The notes beneath the pieces were generated by a model, which was not told the DNA's origin, ran no database searches, and saw nothing but the letters and a program-made list of their open reading frames with translations. The translations under genes were made by a program, and so were the position numbers. From Acidobacteriota bacterium (GTDB lineage Bacteria > Acidobacteriota > Holophagae > Holophagales > Holophagaceae), in NCBI GenBank assembly GCA_016195985.1, contig JACPYP010000003.1, forward strand, positions 1 to 64,000: a DNA stretch of 64,000 nucleotides, in the 5' to 3' direction. Below, one piece after another: positions 17,327 through 26,539 of the stretch. Each line of letters opens with the position of its first letter. Position 1 is the first letter of the stretch.

Positions 17327-18208
17327 GTGCAGACCTCGCACGTTCCATTCCCATCGGCGATCCCCCTGATCACGCGGAGGCCACTCGCATGCGCGCTTCA
17401 GGCATTTGGAACTCGGATCCAGGCGGGCCGGATCAGGGTTCCCGCCCTCGCAGCGGCATGGATCTGCTGCATCCCGGTCCTCGCCGCGCAGCCCCCAGAA
17501 AAGGAGCCCCCATCCTCTTCCTGGGGGGTGGGAATCGGCGCCGCGGTTAAGCAGAAACCGTACATCGGGACCGATAGCGAAGGCAAAGTTATTCCTATCC
17601 TTCAATTTGAGAACAAATACGTCCGGGTGTTCGGCCCCGGGATCGACGTCAAACTGCCTGGCCTCCGCATCGGTGACACCCAAAGAATCAACGTCAGCGT
17701 TGTCGGCCGGTACGACCTCTCCGCCGGCTATGAGGCCAGCGACTCCTGGATCTTCTCCGGCATGTCCGAGCGCAAGGGCGGCATTTGGGCCGGCGCCAAA
17801 ATAAGGTGGGAAAACAGTCTGGCCAATCTTTCAGCGGAGTGGCTGGGCGATGCGTCGGGCTACAGCAAAGGCCAGAGGGGCGGCCTGGGGTTGGAGAGGT
17901 CATGGCGCCTCGGCAAGCACCTGATGCTCTCCCCCCGCCTGACCGCCAAGTGGCAGGACAGCAAGTATGTCGATTACTACTTTGGGGTGCGCGACAGCGA
18001 GGCGACGGCGGGCCGGGCGGCCTATCGCGGGGTTTCCGGAATCAGCGTAGAGGCGGGCTTGCGCAGCCTCTTCCTGTTTGGCCGGAACCACTCGGTGATT
18101 CTCGACATCGGCGTGACGAAGCTCGCCCCGGAAATCAAGCACAGCCCGCTGGTGGGCCGGGCCAGCGAAAGCAATGCCTTCCTGGGCTATGTCTACCGGT
18201 TCCGGTGA
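17327..18208 (+). CDS. MipA/OmpV family outer-membrane protein
   Basis: A 293-residue protein. A basic N terminus and hydrophobic stretch (ALAAAWICCIPVLAAQ) look like a signal peptide with an unusually long preceding region, so the true start may be later; GTG 17327 is provisional. The mature part has OmpV/MipA patterns (WGVGIGAAVKQKPYIGTD, PRLTAKWQDSKYVDYYFGV) and ends NAFLGYVYRFR with a terminal-strand aromatic/Arg. The family includes MltA-interacting scaffolds and metal- or drug-responsive porins. It is placed directly upstream of an RND adaptor and pump, where it could serve as the outer-membrane partner or accessory. Confidence 0.82.
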   Translation: MQTSHVPFPSAIPLITRRPLACALQAFGTRIQAGRIRVPALAAAWICCIPVLAAQPPEKEPPSSSWGVGIGAAVKQKPYIGTDSEGKVIPILQFENKYVRVFGPGIDVKLPGLRIGDTQRINVSVVGRYDLSAGYEASDSWIFSGMSERKGGIWAGAKIRWENSLANLSAEWLGDASGYSKGQRGGLGLERSWRLGKHLMLSPRLTAKWQDSKYVDYYFGVRDSEATAGRAAYRGVSGISVEAGLRSLFLFGRNHSVILDIGVTKLAPEIKHSPLVGRASESNAFLGYVYRFR

Positions 18209-18300
18209 ATCGACACACCTCTCGGAATGAGCGACGAAGGAGGCCGCGGCTGGGAGCGCTGGGCGCCCCGGATGCGTCCTCTGCGGATGAAGGATCACCC

Positions 18301-19362
18301 ATGCAATCGAGCCTCCCTCACAGACATCGCCAGATGTTCGGCCAAAGCCCGCTCTCCGGGCCCTTCTTCGGTTTTCTCGCGGCGTGCCTGGCCTGCGGGA
18401 AAACCAGCCCGATCGAGCCAGCGCGGCCTCCCCTCGTGCGGGTCTGCGCAGCGGAGGACGGTTCCGGCCAGGGCCTGGAACTGCGAGGGGTCGTGGCCTC
18501 CGAAGGCCGCCTGAGGCTGGGTTTCAAGGCATCCGGAATCATTGCGGCCATTTCGGTCCGCGAGGGCCAGGCTGTCCTTGCTGGAAAGCTCTTGGCTGTG
18601 TTGGACGGGCTCGATGCGCGCTCCGGCGTCCAGACCGCAAAGGCGGAGCTCGACCGGGTGCGGCGCGAGGCAGAGCGGGCCGAGCGGTTGGTGGCCGAAG
18701 GCGTGCTGCCCTCCAAGGAGCGGTCAGACGCACGGAACGCGCTCGAATCCGCGGAGGCCCGATGGTGTCAGGCCCAGGACGCCTTGGCGCGCACCCGCCT
18801 CGCGGCCCCCGTTGCCGGCACCATTTTCCAGCGTCTGGCGGAACCTGGGGAAACCGTGGCGACCGGCACCCCCATTCTGGAGCTGGACACCACGGGGCGC
18901 CCGGTCATCCGGACAGGAGCCACAGAACGTGAACTCAGCCAACTCCAAGTGGGACAGCAGGCCCTCCTCCTGCCCGAGGACGGGGCGCCGCCCTTCAAAG
19001 GACGGGTGCGCGGCCTGGGCGCTGCGCCAGCCGCCACCGACGGCCTCTATTCCCTGACAATCGTGCCCGGCCGCACGGATCTCCGACCCGGCACCCTTCT
19101 GAAGGTCCGCTTCGAGGGGGCCAAGGGATCCAGCGGTGTGCGCATCCCCTTCTCGGCGCGGGTCCATCGGCAGGGCCGGGACCTCGCGTTCGTCCTGGAA
19201 GGCACAGCGCCCTCCTTCAACGTCAAAGCCCGGCCTGTCGAGGTTGCAAAGATCAACGGCACCACCATCGAACTCCGGAGTGGACTGAAGGCCGGCGAGC
19301 GCCTCGTCGCCGAAGGCGCCCACTTCCTTGAGGACGGGCAGGCCGTCCGGATCCTGGAGTAG
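18301..19362 (+). CDS. RND efflux periplasmic adaptor (membrane fusion) lipoprotein
   Basis: A 353-residue HlyD/AcrA-like adaptor. The start at 18301 follows AAGGA; the longer upstream frame runs antiparallel to MipA coding sense and is not used. A hydrophobic signal ends in FLAACLACG, giving a possible lipobox (LAAC). Next come a split lipoyl/barrel-sandwich domain (RLGFKASGIIAAISVREGQ and RLAAPVAGTIFQRLAEPGE) flanking a helical hairpin, a beta-barrel region and a membrane-proximal domain. It links the inner-membrane pump to an outer-membrane channel. It ends three bases before the pump gene. Confidence 0.88.
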   Translation: MQSSLPHRHRQMFGQSPLSGPFFGFLAACLACGKTSPIEPARPPLVRVCAAEDGSGQGLELRGVVASEGRLRLGFKASGIIAAISVREGQAVLAGKLLAVLDGLDARSGVQTAKAELDRVRREAERAERLVAEGVLPSKERSDARNALESAEARWCQAQDALARTRLAAPVAGTIFQRLAEPGETVATGTPILELDTTGRPVIRTGATERELSQLQVGQQALLLPEDGAPPFKGRVRGLGAAPAATDGLYSLTIVPGRTDLRPGTLLKVRFEGAKGSSGVRIPFSARVHRQGRDLAFVLEGTAPSFNVKARPVEVAKINGTTIELRSGLKAGERLVAEGAHFLEDGQAVRILE

Positions 19363-19365
19363 ATC

Positions 19366-22300
19366 ATGGCGCGCCACCCCGACCTCCCCAATGACGAGCT
19401 GGGATTCAGGGACCTGGTCTCCTTCCATGCGCTGCGGCGCTGGCGTCTCGTGGCTGCGGGTTGTGCCGGGCTGTCAGTCCTTTCCGTGCTCTCCTGGTTC
19501 CTCATCACCCGGCGGGAGGATCCCAGGGTGGACATGCCACTCCTCAACGTGGCAGTCGCCTATCCTGGCGCGAGCCCGGAGGATGTCGAGACCCAGGTGG
19601 TGAAGCCCCTGGAAGAAGTGATCTACGGCATGGACCGGATCAAGCACGTGGATTCCACCGCCCAAAGCAACGCGGCCAGCTTCCACGTGGAGTTCGAAGA
19701 GGGCGTGGACATGGATGTCATGGCCGAGAAGGTGCGCGGCAGGATCCAGGGTAAAAAGGCAGACCTTCCTGCGGAAGTGAAGGATCCCGAAGTCCAGGTC
19801 GAGAGTACGAGCCTGACTCCCCAGATGCTGGTGGCCGTGACGGGAAACGCTTCGGACTCGACCTTGACCGCAGAAGCCAAGCGGTTGAAGGCAGAGCTGC
19901 TGGCGCTGCCGGGGGTTTCGGGCATCGACCTGGCGGGCGACCTGAAGCCTGCCATCCGGGTGGGCCTGGATCCTGTCCGGCTCGCGGCCCTCGGTCTTTC
20001 GGCCGGACAGATCGCCCTGGCCATTCAGCGCGCCAACGCGCGGATCCCGGGGGGCGAGTTCCGGATGGGCGACACCAGCACGCTGCTGCAGATGGATCAA
20101 GCCTTTCGGGATGCCGCAAGCGTGCAAAGGGTTCCGGTAGCGACCTCCAAGGATGCCCAGGGCGGCAGCCGAACCCTGCTCCTCGGAAGCATCGCGGACA
20201 TCGCCGACTCCACCTTGAATCCTAAAACCCGCTTCCTCGCTGAAGGCAAGCCAGGGGTGGCGCTGCTTCTCCGCTTCCGGGCCCAGGCCGATGCCGTGGC
20301 GGTCGGCAAAACGGTGCGGGCGCGGCTGCGGGCCCTGGAACCCTCCGTTCCCAAGGGGCTCTCCCTCTCCATCGTCCACGACCAACCTAAAATCATTACG
20401 AAGGCGGTCGATGGTTTCGCCAGAAGCCTTCTGGAAGGCATCCTCCTGGTCATGGGTGTTGTCACCCTGGGCTTGGGTTGGCGGCCGGCCCTCGTGGTTT
20501 CAGGCGTGATCCCCCTGGCGGCGGGAGGCGCCGTGCTCGGGCTGCTCCTTCTCGGATTCAGCCTCGAGATGATCTCCCTCGCGGGGCTCACCATGGCCCT
20601 GGGCCTATTGGTGGACGACGCGGTCGTGGTGACCGAGAGCATCCAGCTCATGCGCGACAAGGGACTAAGCCCTGCCCGCGCCGCGGTGCTGGGCACGGCG
20701 CGGGTCTTCCGAGCCAACAACGGAACCACGCTGGTGGCCTTTGTCTCCTTCCTTCCCCTCTTCTTCATGGGCGGCGTCATCGGACAGTTCATCCGGGGCC
20801 TTCCCGCAGCCGTCATGATCGCCCTGGCCGCCTCTCTGGCCGTGGCACAACTGGCGACACCGTGGTTCTCCACCCTCCTGCTCCGGAAGCAGGAGGGCGG
20901 CGGAGAAGTATCCAATGAAGCCCCCTTTGACCGGTCGGAGGACACCTATGATCGCGGGTTCAGAGAGAGCAGCCCAGCCATCGCCATCTTGCACCGGTGC
21001 TACGGAAGGCTGATGCCGTGGGTCATCGCCAATCCAGGCCGCGTGGCCGCGGCTTTCTCAGGGCTCCTGGCCCTGTCCCTTTTCCTCTTCCCCGTCATCG
21101 GTCTCCAGTTTTTCCCCAAATCGGACGACAAGCCCTTTCTCTTCGTCTCAGTGGAGACGGCCAAGGGCACGCATCTCGACACGACCACGCGGAAACTCCA
21201 GGAGGTCATGGAAACCCTGAGGAAGGATAAAGCCGTGGAAATGGCTTCTGCCGTCGCAGGCGGCGGTTACCCCGGGGTGGCGGGGGATCGCGGCCGAGCC
21301 GGAGAGGGTATGAATGTAGGAGACATCATGCTCAACCTCCGGGAGGGCGAGGATCCAGCAGCGGCAGCGATCCGCCTGCGCCGAAGCCTGTCCGACGTGC
21401 TGGCCGCGAAGTGGTCTGTGGACGAGATCTGGATGGGCCCTCCCGTGACCAGTCCGATAGTGGTGAGAATCCACGGAGAGGACTACAACCAGCTCCGGTC
21501 GCGGGCCGAAGAGGTGAAGAGCCGGCTCCGGGCGATCCCGGGCGCCGTGAACCTCCAGGACACCCTGACGGACAGCATTCCGATCACCCAAGTGAAGCTG
21601 GACACCGACCGGGCGTTGCGGCGCGGCGTGAATCCTGAGACGGCGGGACAGACCCTTCGCTGGCTCCATGGAGAAGATAAAATCACGGAGTTCCGGCGCG
21701 GCGACGACCTCGTCCATGTGGTACTGGAGGCCCAGCCCGATGCTGGCCGCCCCTTGGGCAGCCTGGAGGACACACCCATCCCAAGCACCCAGGGGCCCCT
21801 GGTGCCGTTGAAGGAGGCTGGAACCATCTCTCCGATTTTTGGTTATGCGAAGCTCAGCCGGAGGGATGGACGGCGCATCGTGGAGGTCAGCGCGGATGTG
21901 GAGGGCGGCGTCCTTCCGGCCACGGTCCTGGCCCAGCTGGATCCCTGGATGGCGGCCAGAAACTGGGAGCCGGGGTACGGCTACTTCTACGCCGGAGAAC
22001 AAGAGGAAGTGGGAAAAAGCTTCACGAACCTTGGCCTGGCAGCCTGCGGCGCGCTGGTCTTCATCGCCGCGTTGCTGCTCTTCCTCTTCAATGACTTCGT
22101 GTTGGCAGGCCTCGTGGTCGCGCTGGTCCCCTTCGTGCTCATTGGCGCCCTGACCGGCCTTGCCCTGACCCGCAACCCATTCGGCTTTATGGCCTTTCTC
22201 GGACTCATCGCCCTCGTCGGCGTGTATGTGAACCACAAGATCTACTTCGTCGACCGTTTTCAAGAACTGCGGAATCGCGGCATCCCCCTTGAGACCGCCC

Positions 22301-22530
22301 TCCTGAGCGCCGGGCAGGATCGCTTGCGGCCCGTGATCCTGACCGCTCTTACCGCTGTGCTGGGGCTGTTGCCCCTGACCCTCCGGGGCGGCCCCATGTG
22401 GAGCGCGTTCGGGTGGGTGAACATCTTCGGTTTGATGACATCCATCCCGCTGTCGCTCATCCTGCTTCCGGCATTCATTGTTCTGGTGAACCGTCTCCGG
22501 AAGCGTCCATGCAATGCCCTTAACGTGTAA
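19366..22530 (+). CDS. RND family efflux transporter permease
   Basis: A 1054-residue AcrB/MdtC-like pump of standard length with 12 membrane helices and two large periplasmic loops. The proton-relay acidic pair lies in LGLLVDDAVVVTESIQLMRD (around residue 415). The second half has LFNDFVLAGLVVALVPFV, MAFLGLIALVGVYVNHKIYF and RLRPVILTALTAVLGLLPL. The two-tandem-repeat structure is clear. The substrate (drug, metal or lipid) cannot be read from the sequence; the Asp-Asp pair argues for the hydrophobe/amphiphile type over a metal-specific type, but this is inference. It shares an operon with the adaptor and is followed by a LytS/LytTR pair. Confidence 0.93.
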   Translation: MARHPDLPNDELGFRDLVSFHALRRWRLVAAGCAGLSVLSVLSWFLITRREDPRVDMPLLNVAVAYPGASPEDVETQVVKPLEEVIYGMDRIKHVDSTAQSNAASFHVEFEEGVDMDVMAEKVRGRIQGKKADLPAEVKDPEVQVESTSLTPQMLVAVTGNASDSTLTAEAKRLKAELLALPGVSGIDLAGDLKPAIRVGLDPVRLAALGLSAGQIALAIQRANARIPGGEFRMGDTSTLLQMDQAFRDAASVQRVPVATSKDAQGGSRTLLLGSIADIADSTLNPKTRFLAEGKPGVALLLRFRAQADAVAVGKTVRARLRALEPSVPKGLSLSIVHDQPKIITKAVDGFARSLLEGILLVMGVVTLGLGWRPALVVSGVIPLAAGGAVLGLLLLGFSLEMISLAGLTMALGLLVDDAVVVTESIQLMRDKGLSPARAAVLGTARVFRANNGTTLVAFVSFLPLFFMGGVIGQFIRGLPAAVMIALAASLAVAQLATPWFSTLLLRKQEGGGEVSNEAPFDRSEDTYDRGFRESSPAIAILHRCYGRLMPWVIANPGRVAAAFSGLLALSLFLFPVIGLQFFPKSDDKPFLFVSVETAKGTHLDTTTRKLQEVMETLRKDKAVEMASAVAGGGYPGVAGDRGRAGEGMNVGDIMLNLREGEDPAAAAIRLRRSLSDVLAAKWSVDEIWMGPPVTSPIVVRIHGEDYNQLRSRAEEVKSRLRAIPGAVNLQDTLTDSIPITQVKLDTDRALRRGVNPETAGQTLRWLHGEDKITEFRRGDDLVHVVLEAQPDAGRPLGSLEDTPIPSTQGPLVPLKEAGTISPIFGYAKLSRRDGRRIVEVSADVEGGVLPATVLAQLDPWMAARNWEPGYGYFYAGEQEEVGKSFTNLGLAACGALVFIAALLLFLFNDFVLAGLVVALVPFVLIGALTGLALTRNPFGFMAFLGLIALVGVYVNHKIYFVDRFQELRNRGIPLETALLSAGQDRLRPVILTALTAVLGLLPLTLRGGPMWSAFGWVNIFGLMTSIPLSLILLPAFIVLVNRLRKRPCNALNV

Positions 22531-22545
22531 ACTGCCGGAAACGTC

Positions 22546-23640
22546 ATGCGACGCCCAGAACTCCTCCGGGCCTTCAAGGCCCGCTTCCTCCCAGACCGCT
22601 GGCCCGGAATCATCGCCTTCTGCATGCTGATCGCCGCGTGGCGGTACCTGGAAGGCGAGTCCTTCCTCGATCAAAGCCTGGCCCACTATGCCTACATCGG
22701 CCTGGGCCTGGCCTATGCATACGGCGTTTCCCCGATTCCGTGGCAGTGGACAAACGACCGCCGCCCCATGGCCCCCTTCCTCAGAGGGCTGATTCAGGCC
22801 GTGCTGTGGAACGGCTTCCTGCTGGCTCTCCCAGTGCTCGTTCTTCTCGCCCTCGGCAAGGTCATGGCACTGGTAGACAAAGACCAGTTGGCCAGGCTTG
22901 CCCGTCCTGGACATGCGGCGTCCTGGGAGATCGCGCTTCTCACCTCCCTGAGCCACATTTTCTGGATCGCCTGCGCGGCAGGCTGGTCGATTGCGCGTGA
23001 GGAGGCCCGCCGATTCGCCGTGAAGGAAGCCGATGAGATTCGTCACAGCCTCGAAACGGCCACACGCCAGGCCCAGATTCAGGCCCTTCAAGCCCAGCTG
23101 GATCCCCATGTGCTGTACAACGCTCTCAGCGGCGTCACCGAACTGATCCATGAGGCCCCGGCCAAGGCCGAGTCGGCCATCATCCATCTCTCCAACCTCT
23201 ACCGGCGGTTGACGGACCAAGGCAGGCGGGACCGTGTACCGATGAGCGAGGAGCGGCTCATCATCGAGGACTACCTTGCCGTGGAGCAAGTGCGGCTTGG
23301 CTCACGGCTCCGCGTCACCTGGGATTGGCCCGATGAAGTGGACACCCACCTCGTCCCCCCTCTGCTCATTCAACCCTTGGTAGAGAATGCCATCAAGCAC
23401 GGGCTTGCCTCTGAGGATGCGGGGGGAACCCTTTTGATCTCGGCGAGAGCGAAGGGAAGCGATCTCCTGGACATCCTCGTCGCCAACAGCGGTCGTCCTT
23501 TAGCTGCCGGATGGCAGGAAGGCACGGGCCTGAGCAACTTGCGAGCCCGATTGGCTCTGCTGGGCGGGGGATCCTCCTTCTCGCTCCGGAGAGAAGATGG
23601 CCTAACGCTGGCCGGAATCCGCGTAAAGGGGACGAGATGA
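22546..23640 (+). CDS. LytS/YehU-type sensor histidine kinase
   Basis: A 364-residue kinase. The N-terminal half has four hydrophobic segments (about 20-145). The His_kinase domain begins QIQALQAQLDPHVLYNALSG with phosphorylatable His188, followed by an ATPase with LLIQPLVENAIKHGL and GTGLSNLRARL. These kinases pair with LytTR regulators. The stop overlaps the ATG of the regulator (ATGA, 23637-23640). Position 15 bases after the pump gene suggests it controls the efflux operon or senses its substrate (inference). Confidence 0.92.
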   Translation: MRRPELLRAFKARFLPDRWPGIIAFCMLIAAWRYLEGESFLDQSLAHYAYIGLGLAYAYGVSPIPWQWTNDRRPMAPFLRGLIQAVLWNGFLLALPVLVLLALGKVMALVDKDQLARLARPGHAASWEIALLTSLSHIFWIACAAGWSIAREEARRFAVKEADEIRHSLETATRQAQIQALQAQLDPHVLYNALSGVTELIHEAPAKAESAIIHLSNLYRRLTDQGRRDRVPMSEERLIIEDYLAVEQVRLGSRLRVTWDWPDEVDTHLVPPLLIQPLVENAIKHGLASEDAGGTLLISARAKGSDLLDILVANSGRPLAAGWQEGTGLSNLRARLALLGGGSSFSLRREDGLTLAGIRVKGTR

Positions 23641-24380
23641 ACGAGGGACCTCTGAGGGTGGCCCTTGCCGAGGACGAACCGCCGAATCTGAGGCGGCTGG
23701 CCCGGCTTCTCAAAGAGGCTGGATGCGACGTGGTGGCCACCTTCACGTCCGGACATGCCGTGCTGAAGTGGGTGCAAGCGAGGCCCGACATCGACGCCCT
23801 CTTTTTGGATATCCGCATGCCCGGCCCCAGTGGCCTCGATGTCCTCCGGTCCCTCCCCGATCCCATCCCCGTCGTTTTCGTCACAGCTTTTTCGAACCAC
23901 GCGGTCGAGGCGTTTGAAGGCGAGGCATTGGATTATCTGCTGAAGCCCGTCACCTCTGAACGATTGGAGAGATGCCTCGCGCGCCTGCGGAGGCGCATGA
24001 TCGACTCCGCGCCGACACCCGCCTCTCCCTCCATCGCCGCCGCGCACCGCCCGAACCGCTACCCCGTGAAGGCCGGGGAGGGCCTGGTTTTCTTGGACCT
24101 GACGAAGACCACTCATTTCGAGGTAGAGGACGAGGTGGTTTTCGCCCACGCGGGCGGCCGCTTCGAAACCGGTTGGAAATCCCTTTCCGAAGTGGAGGGA
24201 GCCTTCCCCGAAGCGGGGCTGCTGCGCATCCACCGCCACCTGCTGATCCGCCCTGAGATCGTGGTGGGCGTCCGTCCCTGCTGGGGGGCACGGCTCAAGG
24301 TCACTCTTCCGGGTGGAATAGAACTGGAATCGAGCCGCGGCGGGGCCACGAAGCTAAAGGACTATTTGGGAGTCGGGTAA
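23637..24380 (+). CDS. LytTR-type response regulator
   Basis: A 247-residue regulator. The receiver (1-120) carries acidic AEDEPPN, Asp58 in FLDIRMPGPSG, Thr in VFVTAFSNHAVEAF, and Lys in YLLKPVT. The C-terminal LytTR DNA-binding domain (about 140-245) has VFAHAGGRFETGWKSLSEVE and LLRIHRHLLIRPEIV. It binds DNA through beta-strand contacts. The start overlaps the kinase stop, so the pair is co-translated. Confidence 0.93.
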   Translation: MNEGPLRVALAEDEPPNLRRLARLLKEAGCDVVATFTSGHAVLKWVQARPDIDALFLDIRMPGPSGLDVLRSLPDPIPVVFVTAFSNHAVEAFEGEALDYLLKPVTSERLERCLARLRRRMIDSAPTPASPSIAAAHRPNRYPVKAGEGLVFLDLTKTTHFEVEDEVVFAHAGGRFETGWKSLSEVEGAFPEAGLLRIHRHLLIRPEIVVGVRPCWGARLKVTLPGGIELESSRGGATKLKDYLGVG

Positions 24381-24786
24381 TTCAGAATTCAGCCCCAGTC
24401 GGTGTTCAAGCCCTCCCGCGAGCGGAAGAATGGACCATCCCGCCCCCAGTTGATCTGGGAGGCCCCGTACCTGAGTCAGCATCAGCGCGACGGGCAGACC
24501 CGAGTCAAATATGAACCGGCAAGAAGGGTCGCCCCAAATGACCATAAATCCATCAAGAAAACACGCCGAAACCATCCGAATCGATAAGGAGTTCGATCAG
24601 TTTCTCGAACGAGAGTCATAATGCTTCTAGAATCCCCCCACGGTCCAAGCAGGTGTCCGACCCGGCCCTAATCGCAAACAACTGGATCCCTGCTTCTGGG
24701 CAGTTCCGCCTTCCCTTCTCGCCAACCGCTTCAGGCACGACTGGACCGCTTGGCTTCCCCCTTAGGCATCTCCTCTGGAGTCCGAC
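24381..24786. other. intergenic stretch with only mini-ORFs
   Basis: A 36-codon frame (24511-24621, ending TIRIDKEFDQFLERES) reads protein-like and hints at a clipped antitoxin or DNA-binding helix, but it has no ribosome-binding site and stops abruptly. No hairpin or RNA gene was recognised. Confidence 0.35.
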
Positions 24787-25260
24787 ATGAGCGTAAACCC
24801 AGTTCCTGATACCTACAGCAGCGCAACGCCCTACCTCATCGTGTCCGACGCGAATGCTGCCATCGAATTTTATAAAACCGTCTTCCATGCCATCGAACTG
24901 GTGCGCCTCACCTCAACTGACGGAAAAATCGCACATGCCGAGATCCAATTCGGCCGTGTTCGAATCATGCTCGCTGATGAATTCCCCGACATGGGGTACA
25001 GAAGCCCTACCACCATCGGCGGCTCGGCTGTTTCCATTCTCGTGTACGTCGAGAATGTTGATGCCGTCTACGACCGGGCCGTTCATGCTGGTTCAAAAGC
25101 CACGATGCCCGTTAGTGATCAGTTTGACGGTGACCGTCGCGGCACGATTATCGATCCGTTCGGCCATGTCTGGCTTCTTGCCAGCCGCTGTGAAGACATT
25201 ACCAATGAAGAACTGCAAACGCGTTTCGAGAAACTGATGCAAGAGGGCGGAGACGCCTAG
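24787..25260 (+). CDS. VOC/PhnB-like glyoxalase family protein
   Basis: A 157-residue protein of the vicinal-oxygen-chelate fold. Two beta-alpha-beta-beta-beta modules are seen: TPYLIVSDANAAIEFYKTVF with HAEIQFGRVRIMLADEFP, and VSILVYVENVDAVYDRAVHAG ending GTIIDPFGHVWLLASR. This is the PhnB-like (glyoxalase/bleomycin-resistance) subgroup, usually of unknown substrate. The C terminus is helical (NEELQTRFEKLM). The GC content is a little lower than its neighbours and no operon partner is evident. Confidence 0.88.
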   Translation: MSVNPVPDTYSSATPYLIVSDANAAIEFYKTVFHAIELVRLTSTDGKIAHAEIQFGRVRIMLADEFPDMGYRSPTTIGGSAVSILVYVENVDAVYDRAVHAGSKATMPVSDQFDGDRRGTIIDPFGHVWLLASRCEDITNEELQTRFEKLMQEGGDA

Positions 25261-25366
25261 CACGGCCTTCATTCAGCCTCCCTTGTTCCGCCAATTCGAT
25301 CCGCCGCAGGGAAGCCTGTTGGCTTCTCACGCCATTGCTTCTGCCCATTCATAAGAAAGGATTGAG

Positions 25367-25966
25367 ATGTCAGATCAAGCCATTCCCGAACCGCGCCAAG
25401 AGGCCGCCGCCGGCTTGGAGGCTTCCCAGGCCCAGGTCGAAGCGATACACCAAAAGATTCTCAAACAGAAATCCCACTCCAACGGGTCGGGCTGGTTCTA
25501 TTGGATCGCGGCGCTTTCGTTGATGACTTCCGTGGTCAGTCTGGCGGGCGGCCACTGGTCCTTTCTCGCTGGTCTTGGAATCACGCAGGTATTCGACGGG
25601 TTTTCCATCGGCCTCATGAAGTCAGGCGCTGGATCGTGGGTAAAGGGCCTCAGCTTCTTCCTGGACCTCCTTGCGGCCTCAACCTTCGTCTTCATCGGCA
25701 TTTTCGCCAAGAAAGGCTCGAAGGGCGCCTACATCACCGGAATGATCCTCTACGGGCTGGACACGCTCATTCTGCTCGGCTTCCAAGAGTGGCTCGGGGC
25801 AGGCTTTCATGCCTTTGCCCTATTCCAGATTGGATCCGGCTTTTCTGCGCTCAAGTGGCTGAATGGACCATCGAGCCCAGGCATTCATGCAACACAGGCA
25901 TCGCCTGTGCCATTGGCCCCGCAAGGGCATGGAAGCGCAACCCTCCCGGAGATCGAACCGTCCTAG
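25367..25966 (+). CDS. hypothetical four-helix membrane protein
   Basis: A 199-residue protein. A soluble N terminus (about 1-42, Ala/Gln/Glu-rich) is followed by four predicted membrane segments: WIAALSLMTSVVSLAGG, FLAGLGITQVFDG, LSFFLDLLAASTFVFIGIF, and ITGMILYGLDTLILLGF/FHAFALFQIGSGF. A Pro/Ala-rich tail closes it. AAAGGA precedes the start by six bases. No family is identified; a general small integral membrane protein. Confidence 0.68.
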   Translation: MSDQAIPEPRQEAAAGLEASQAQVEAIHQKILKQKSHSNGSGWFYWIAALSLMTSVVSLAGGHWSFLAGLGITQVFDGFSIGLMKSGAGSWVKGLSFFLDLLAASTFVFIGIFAKKGSKGAYITGMILYGLDTLILLGFQEWLGAGFHAFALFQIGSGFSALKWLNGPSSPGIHATQASPVPLAPQGHGSATLPEIEPS

Positions 25967-26026
25967 CCTCCGCCCGCGCAGAAGGTGCCGGATCGCGCCC
26001 TTCGCCAGCCTTTTTTGGGAGCCCGC

Positions 26027-26418
26027 ATGCCCCAGGCAGTCAAAGAGATCGGTCAAATCGCCATCACCGTGAGCGACGTCGCAGTCGCGCTCTCCTTCTA
26101 TCGGGATGTGCTCGGGCTTCGATTCCTCTTCGCCGCGGGCTCCCATTTGGCCTTCCTCACGGATGGTTCACTGCGAATCATGCTTTCGACGCCGCAAGGG
26201 GCGGGGGGGGGGTGGGGGTGAATTCGGTCCCGTATTTCTAAGCCGAGGGCATCGAGGCGGCCTACGACGACATCATCAGCCGCGGCGCGCGCCCCGAGCG
26301 GTCCCCTCAAATGGCCGCCAAGATGGCCGACCACGATTTGTGGATCGGATTTCTTCTCGACCCCGACGGCAACCTGATCGGTCTGATGGAGGAAAAGCCG
26401 GGTGGCCATGAGGCCTAG
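26027..26418 (+). pseudogene. VOC family protein broken at a G10 tract
   Basis: The start at 26027 (GGGAG upstream) reads VKEIGQIAITVSDVAVALSF and GLRFLFAAGSHLAFLTDG, a VOC first module. The frame is lost at a run of ten G (26203-26212) and stops at 26219. Homologous sequence resumes in another frame (EAAYDDIISRGARPE, LWIGFLLDPDGNLIG) and ends at 26418. That second frame also has a TAA at about 26238 just before AEGIEAAYDD. So a slippage at the G tract alone cannot restore the protein, and at least two lesions are present. Confidence 0.72.
26203..26212. repeat. homopolymeric G10 tract
   Basis: Ten consecutive G, followed by T and five more G, inside the VOC pseudogene. Such tracts slip during replication and are also prone to sequencing error. 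Confidence 0.8.
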
Positions 26419-26539
26419 CCTCTCTCCGGGCCTCGCCGCCATGAAGGGCGATTCACCGGGAATTCCCTCCACCGGAACGCCTTACCTATACTGTTGGAGG
26501 CAACGCCTTCCAGGGGCGCCAGCCTCTTTGGGCCAAACC

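Noticed and set aside
17785-18300. Extension of the RND adaptor gene upstream to 17785
   Set aside because: The extension reads through MipA coding sequence in another frame; the signal peptide and ribosome-binding site fix the start at 18301.
21148-23289. 713-codon minus-strand open frame over the RND pump and LytS genes
   Set aside because: The sense strand carries complete, conserved proteins; the His/Gln/Gly-rich product is a codon-bias artefact.
24511-24621. 36-codon frame resembling an antitoxin fragment
   Set aside because: No ribosome-binding site, no partner toxin and an abrupt end; too little to call.
26203-26212. G10 tract as a functional phase-variation switch
   Set aside because: A second stop codon remains in the alternative frame, so changing tract length does not yield an intact protein.
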